DNA of 6,878 nt. Source: an uncultured Actinomycetes bacterium. GTDB lineage: Bacteria; Actinomycetota; Thermoleophilia; Gaiellales; Gaiellaceae. The stretch spans positions 1 to 6,878 of the forward strand of contig CAIYXH010000025.1 in NCBI GenBank assembly GCA_903930195.1, read 5' to 3'. This document shows, in pieces, positions 4,586 to 6,878 of this stretch. Under the pieces are notes generated by a model. The model was not told the DNA's origin and ran no database searches. It saw only the letters and a program-made list of their open reading frames with translations. Numbering within the stretch: position 1 is the stretch's first letter; every line of letters starts with the position of its first letter. The translations under genes and the position numbers were made by a program.

Positions 4586-6214
4586 TCAGCCGAAGGTGAA
4601 GGCGTACGCCTGCACGCCGGGCGTGAAGCGCAGCTGCAGCAGCGCGTCGTCGACCTTCCCTGACATGCGCAGCGTGTAGAGCTTGTAGGCGTTCACCGTC
4701 ATCGTCGTCGCGGGCGATCCGGGGATCGAGACGGTGACCGAGCCCTTCCCGCCGAGCACGAGATAGACATTCTTCGCGTGGAAGTGGAAGTCGAGCCCGG
4801 CGTTCGCCCCGGCGATGATCCGCTGCCCCTGCACCGTCCACGCGCCGGAGTAGGCAAACGCGTTCTGTGAGAGCTTCGCCGGCGCCGTATACGTCACCTG
4901 GACGTTGTGGACGAGCTTCGAACCGGCGTACCGCGTGGTGTCGAGCCGGTCGAAGCCGAGGTAGGACTCGGGCGTCGTCAGCTCGGTCGGGGTCTTGTTT
5001 GCGACCTCGGTCGTCGGGACGCTCGCACCGATGCCGAGAAGCTGGCGGATCGACGTCTCGGTGTCGGAGTAGGAGCCCTCGCCGAAGTCCGCCTCGCGGA
5101 TGTGGCCGGTCTTGTCGATCAGGTACTCGGCAGGCCAGTACTCGTTGCCGTAGGCGTTCCAGGTCGCATACGCGTTGTCCTGCATCACCGGATACGGGAT
5201 CCCGAGCTGCTTCACCGCGCGCTGCACGTTCGAGGTGACGTGCTCGAACGCGAACTCGGGCGTATGGACGCCGATGATCTCGAGCCCGTCCCGGTGGTAG
5301 GCGGCGTACCACGCCTTGAGGTGCGGCAGCGTGCGCAGGCAATTGATGCACGAGTACGTCCAAAAGTCGAGGAGGACGACCTTGCCCTTGAGCGACGCGA
5401 GCGTCAGCGGCTTCGAATCGATCCAGGAGCCGCCGGCGACGAGGGCCGGGGCCGGCCCGTAGTTCGGAAGCGATCCGGTCGCGGTCGTGCCCACCGGAGC
5501 CAGCGGCTTCGCGCCCGTGATCTTGTCGAGCTGCTGCTGCGCCGTCTTGCTCGCCTCGACGTGCTTCTGGAAGGCCGAGGTGTAGCCGGGGAGCATCGTC
5601 TGGAAGTGTGAGTCGAGGTTGAAGGCGATCCCGAGCGCGACGAGCGCGATCACCGCGCCGGAGACGATGCGGATCCGCTGCCCCTGGACCCGCAGCCTCC
5701 CGCCGAGCTCGCGTCCGCCCAGTGCGATCAGCAGCATCGGGATCGCGGCACCGATCGCGTAGGCGAGCGTGAGCACGATCGCCCGCCAGCCGACGTGGTT
5801 GCTCGCAGCGACCGCGGTGACGGCAGCCAGCACCGGTCCGGCGCACGGGACGAAGACGAGGCCGAGCGAGACGCCGAGGATGAAGCCGCCGCCGCCGGCG
5901 CGGAAGCGCGTCAGCCGCGCGAACGGCCGCTCGATCAGCTGGCCGAGCCGCGGGACGAGCAGCGTCGCCGCGAGCACGAACAGGAGCGCGATCGCGAGGT
6001 TCCGCAGCAGGTCCTGCGGCAATCCGAGCTTCGTCAGGAGCCAGGACGAGAAGAGCGTGAAGACGACGAAGCTCCCGATCAGCCCGGTGATGATCCGGAA
6101 CGGCTTGCGTCCGGAGGCCCCGCCGGCAAGCAGGACGGGCAGCACGGGCAGCACGCACGGCGAGACGGACGTGATCACGCCGGCGAGCAGACCGATGCCG
6201 AGCAGGACGACCAC
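4586..6214 (-). CDS. dipZ: DipZ-type thiol-disulfide protein: CcdA domain + thioredoxin domain + C-terminal beta domain
   Basis: 542 residues, three parts. Residues 1-200 are a CcdA/DsbD-type membrane domain of about six spans with its redox cysteines in SPCVLPVLPV (C20) and FVPCAGPVLA (C124). After a linker (about 200-255) comes a periplasm-facing TlpA-like thioredoxin domain, VLLDFWTYSCINCLRTLPHL, with CINC at 289-292, then IIGVHTPEF and the cis-Pro region WPAEYLIDKTGHI. Residues about 400-542 (from TPESYLGF) match the carbohydrate-binding-like C-terminal domain of Mycobacterium tuberculosis DipZ. The protein should pass electrons from cytoplasmic thioredoxin to extracytoplasmic disulfides, for example in cytochrome c maturation. 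GTG 6214 is chosen because a -10 box TACCTT sits 7 nt upstream and the first span begins at once, as in CcdA. All four expected cysteines are present. Electron flow is inferred from the family. Confidence 0.93.
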   Translation of the reverse strand: MVVLLGIGLLAGVITSVSPCVLPVLPVLLAGGASGRKPFRIITGLIGSFVVFTLFSSWLLTKLGLPQDLLRNLAIALLFVLAATLLVPRLGQLIERPFARLTRFRAGGGGFILGVSLGLVFVPCAGPVLAAVTAVAASNHVGWRAIVLTLAYAIGAAIPMLLIALGGRELGGRLRVQGQRIRIVSGAVIALVALGIAFNLDSHFQTMLPGYTSAFQKHVEASKTAQQQLDKITGAKPLAPVGTTATGSLPNYGPAPALVAGGSWIDSKPLTLASLKGKVVLLDFWTYSCINCLRTLPHLKAWYAAYHRDGLEIIGVHTPEFAFEHVTSNVQRAVKQLGIPYPVMQDNAYATWNAYGNEYWPAEYLIDKTGHIREADFGEGSYSDTETSIRQLLGIGASVPTTEVANKTPTELTTPESYLGFDRLDTTRYAGSKLVHNVQVTYTAPAKLSQNAFAYSGAWTVQGQRIIAGANAGLDFHFHAKNVYLVLGGKGSVTVSIPGSPATTMTVNAYKLYTLRMSGKVDDALLQLRFTPGVQAYAFTFG

Positions 6215-6237
6215 TACGTCGAAGGTAGCGCGGCTAC
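6215..6237 (-). promoter_or_regulatory. Leaderless-type -10 box of dipZ with overlapping palindrome
   Basis: On the minus strand TACCTT (6227-6222) is followed by 7 nt and the GTG at 6214, the same arrangement as at ctaA. An inverted repeat GTAGC-GCG-GCTAC (6225-6237 on the plus strand) overlaps the -10 and could be an operator or chance. No clear -35 is seen. Confidence 0.5.
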
Positions 6238-6273
6238 TCCCGCGTTCGCTGAGGGTTGCGCACGGTCCGGGAA

Positions 6274-6296
6274 GGACAGGTCCTCAGACCTGTGCC
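6274..6296. repeat. REP-like palindrome A
   Basis: ACAGGTC (6276-6282) and GACCTGT (6287-6293) form a perfect 7-bp stem with loop CTCA. GG 6274-6275 and CC 6295-6296 extend it across one bulged G. Its sequence resembles palindrome B 31 bases downstream, with a changed centre but the GGACAGG/CCTGT arms kept. It lies upstream of dipZ, has no T-run on either side and so is not a classical terminator. Confidence 0.55.
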
Positions 6297-6311
6297 GGTC
6301 TCGCGGTCACG

Positions 6312-6350
6312 CCGGGCATCGAACCCGGGACAGGACTGAAGTCCTGTCCC
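6312..6350. repeat. REP-like palindrome B with adjoining T-arm-like hairpin
   Basis: GGGACAGGACT (6327-6337) and AGTCCTGTCCC (6340-6350) are perfect 11-bp arms around GA. Immediately beside it, CCGGG 6312-6316 pairs with CCCGG 6324-6328 around a 7-nt loop. Read on the minus strand this is exactly a tRNA T-arm, CCGGG-TTCGATG-CCCGG. No acceptor, D or anticodon arm surrounds it. It lies just 3' of the minus-strand gene ending at 6360 and may stabilise that mRNA end. Confidence 0.55.
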
Positions 6351-6359
6351 TACGACAAC

Positions 6360-6878
6360 CTACGAGGTGGCGGCCGGCTCGGCCGGGGCGTCGTCGGCGG
6401 CTGCCGCGTGCGACCCGTTGCCATTCCCGTTTGCGCCGTTGCCGTTCGCTGCAGCGGGCTTGCGCCGGCGCCGCCGGCGCTTCGGCGCCGCGCTCGTAGC
6501 CGTGCCGTTGCCGTTCGCGTCGGCCGGTGCGCCGTCCTCGGGAGCCTCGGCCGACGCGGCGCCGTCCGTCTCGACGGCGGTTGCGTCGGTCGCTCCGCCT
6601 TCGCCCTTCTTCTTGCGGCGCCGGCGGCGCCGCGAGCGGGACGGGCCCGTCTTCGGTGCGGGTAGGTCGTCGGCGAGCGCGGCCGCGATCTCCTGGATCG
6701 TGCCGAGCAGCTCACGGGCCTCTTCGAGCAGGTTCGTCGCGCGAGGGGTGTAGCCCTCGGCGGTCGCGAGCAGCGCGACGGCGACGTCGCGCGGCATCTC
6801 GACGGACGCCTTCACGAGCTTCGCCGCGTTCTCCTCGTGCCGGTGGCCCCGCGAGTTCGCGAGGGCGCCGAGCAGGCG
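6360..6878 (-). CDS. Unrecognised protein with helical N-part and Arg/Lys, Asn-Gly-rich tail (5' end outside window)
   Basis: The minus-strand frame is open to the window edge. A GTG at 6815 could start a 151-residue protein, but the 21 codons before it (RLLGALANSRGHRHEENAAK and one Leu) read like coding sequence, so I treat the gene as 5'-partial. The stop is TAG at 6362-6360. The visible N-terminal part is helical (EMPRDVAVALLATAEGY, LLEEARELLGTIQEIAAAL). The rest is low complexity: two basic clusters, SRSRRRRRRKKKG and KRRRRRRKP, separated by an acidic Ala/Asp/Glu stretch, then Asn-Gly repeats (NGNGANGNGNGS) and an Ala/Pro end. Basic clusters of this kind often bind nucleic acid, but I know of no family and give no function. 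The gene runs in the same direction as dipZ, 145 bases upstream of its start, with palindromes between. Confidence 0.75.
   Translation of the reverse strand, partial: RLLGALANSRGHRHEENAAKLVKASVEMPRDVAVALLATAEGYTPRATNLLEEARELLGTIQEIAAALADDLPAPKTGPSRSRRRRRRKKKGEGGATDATAVETDGAASAEAPEDGAPADANGNGTATSAAPKRRRRRRKPAAANGNGANGNGNGSHAAAADDAPAEPAATS

Noticed and set aside
4437..6158. 573-codon open frame on the minus strand, a different frame from dipZ
   Set aside because: Arg/Ala/Pro-rich shadow of dipZ in GC-rich DNA; it also runs through the convergent junction into the PAC2 gene.
6312..6328. tRNA gene suggested by a perfect T-arm on the minus strand
   Set aside because: The bases that would form the acceptor 3' strand (CGTGACC) have no partner upstream, and no D-arm or anticodon arm is present.
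1..6878. CRISPR array, insertion sequence, prophage or attachment site
   Set aside because: No regularly spaced repeats, transposase or integrase motifs or terminal inverted repeats were seen. The repeats present are short palindromes and one tandem octamer.

Overview
The window is GC-rich bacterial DNA, almost certainly from an actinomycete. Three things point there: a PAC2-family (proteasome-assembly-chaperone-like) protein, a DipZ-type CcdA/thioredoxin fusion, and several genes whose -10 box sits 6-7 bases before the start codon (leaderless mRNAs). The deep-branching class Thermoleophilia is my guess; the sequence does not prove it.

Layout, left to right. (1) 1-566 (+): TetR-family regulator whose 5' end is cut by the window edge. 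(2) 567-1025: no convincing gene on the + strand. It holds a strong minus-strand promoter, a run of hairpins and a canonical minus-strand terminator, which together predict an unrecognised small RNA of about 170 nt (about 787 to 617). It also holds the hairpin-rich leader of the next gene. (3) 1026-2315 (+): regulator with an XRE-type helix-turn-helix and about nine TPR-like repeats. (4) 2387-2503 (+): a 38-codon ORF with the only near-perfect Shine-Dalgarno seen in the window. It encodes a short signal-peptide-like product. (5) 2504-2712: a highly structured non-coding stretch ending in two tandem terminators. (6) 2801-4584 (+): heme A synthase (ctaA) and a PAC2-family gene, overlapping by ATGA. 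(7) 4586-6214 (-): dipZ, convergent with the PAC2 gene and 1 nt from it. (8) 6215-6359: two REP-like palindromes and a T-arm-like hairpin. (9) 6360-6878 (-): 3' part of an unrecognised gene with an Arg/Lys- and Asn-Gly-rich tail.

The most interesting unit is 1026-2712. An HTH-TPR regulator followed on the same strand by a tiny exported-peptide gene is the layout of Gram-positive RRNPP quorum-sensing pairs (PlcR/PapR, NprR/NprX, Rap/Phr), known mainly from Firmicutes. Repeats and a promoter without a clear -35 lie between the two genes, as expected if the regulator activates the peptide gene. The structured, doubly terminated RNA after the peptide closes the unit. This is inference from layout and sequence features and has not been tested. 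The right half is respiratory and thiol-redox housekeeping: CtaA makes heme A for aa3-type oxidases, and DipZ moves reducing power across the membrane.
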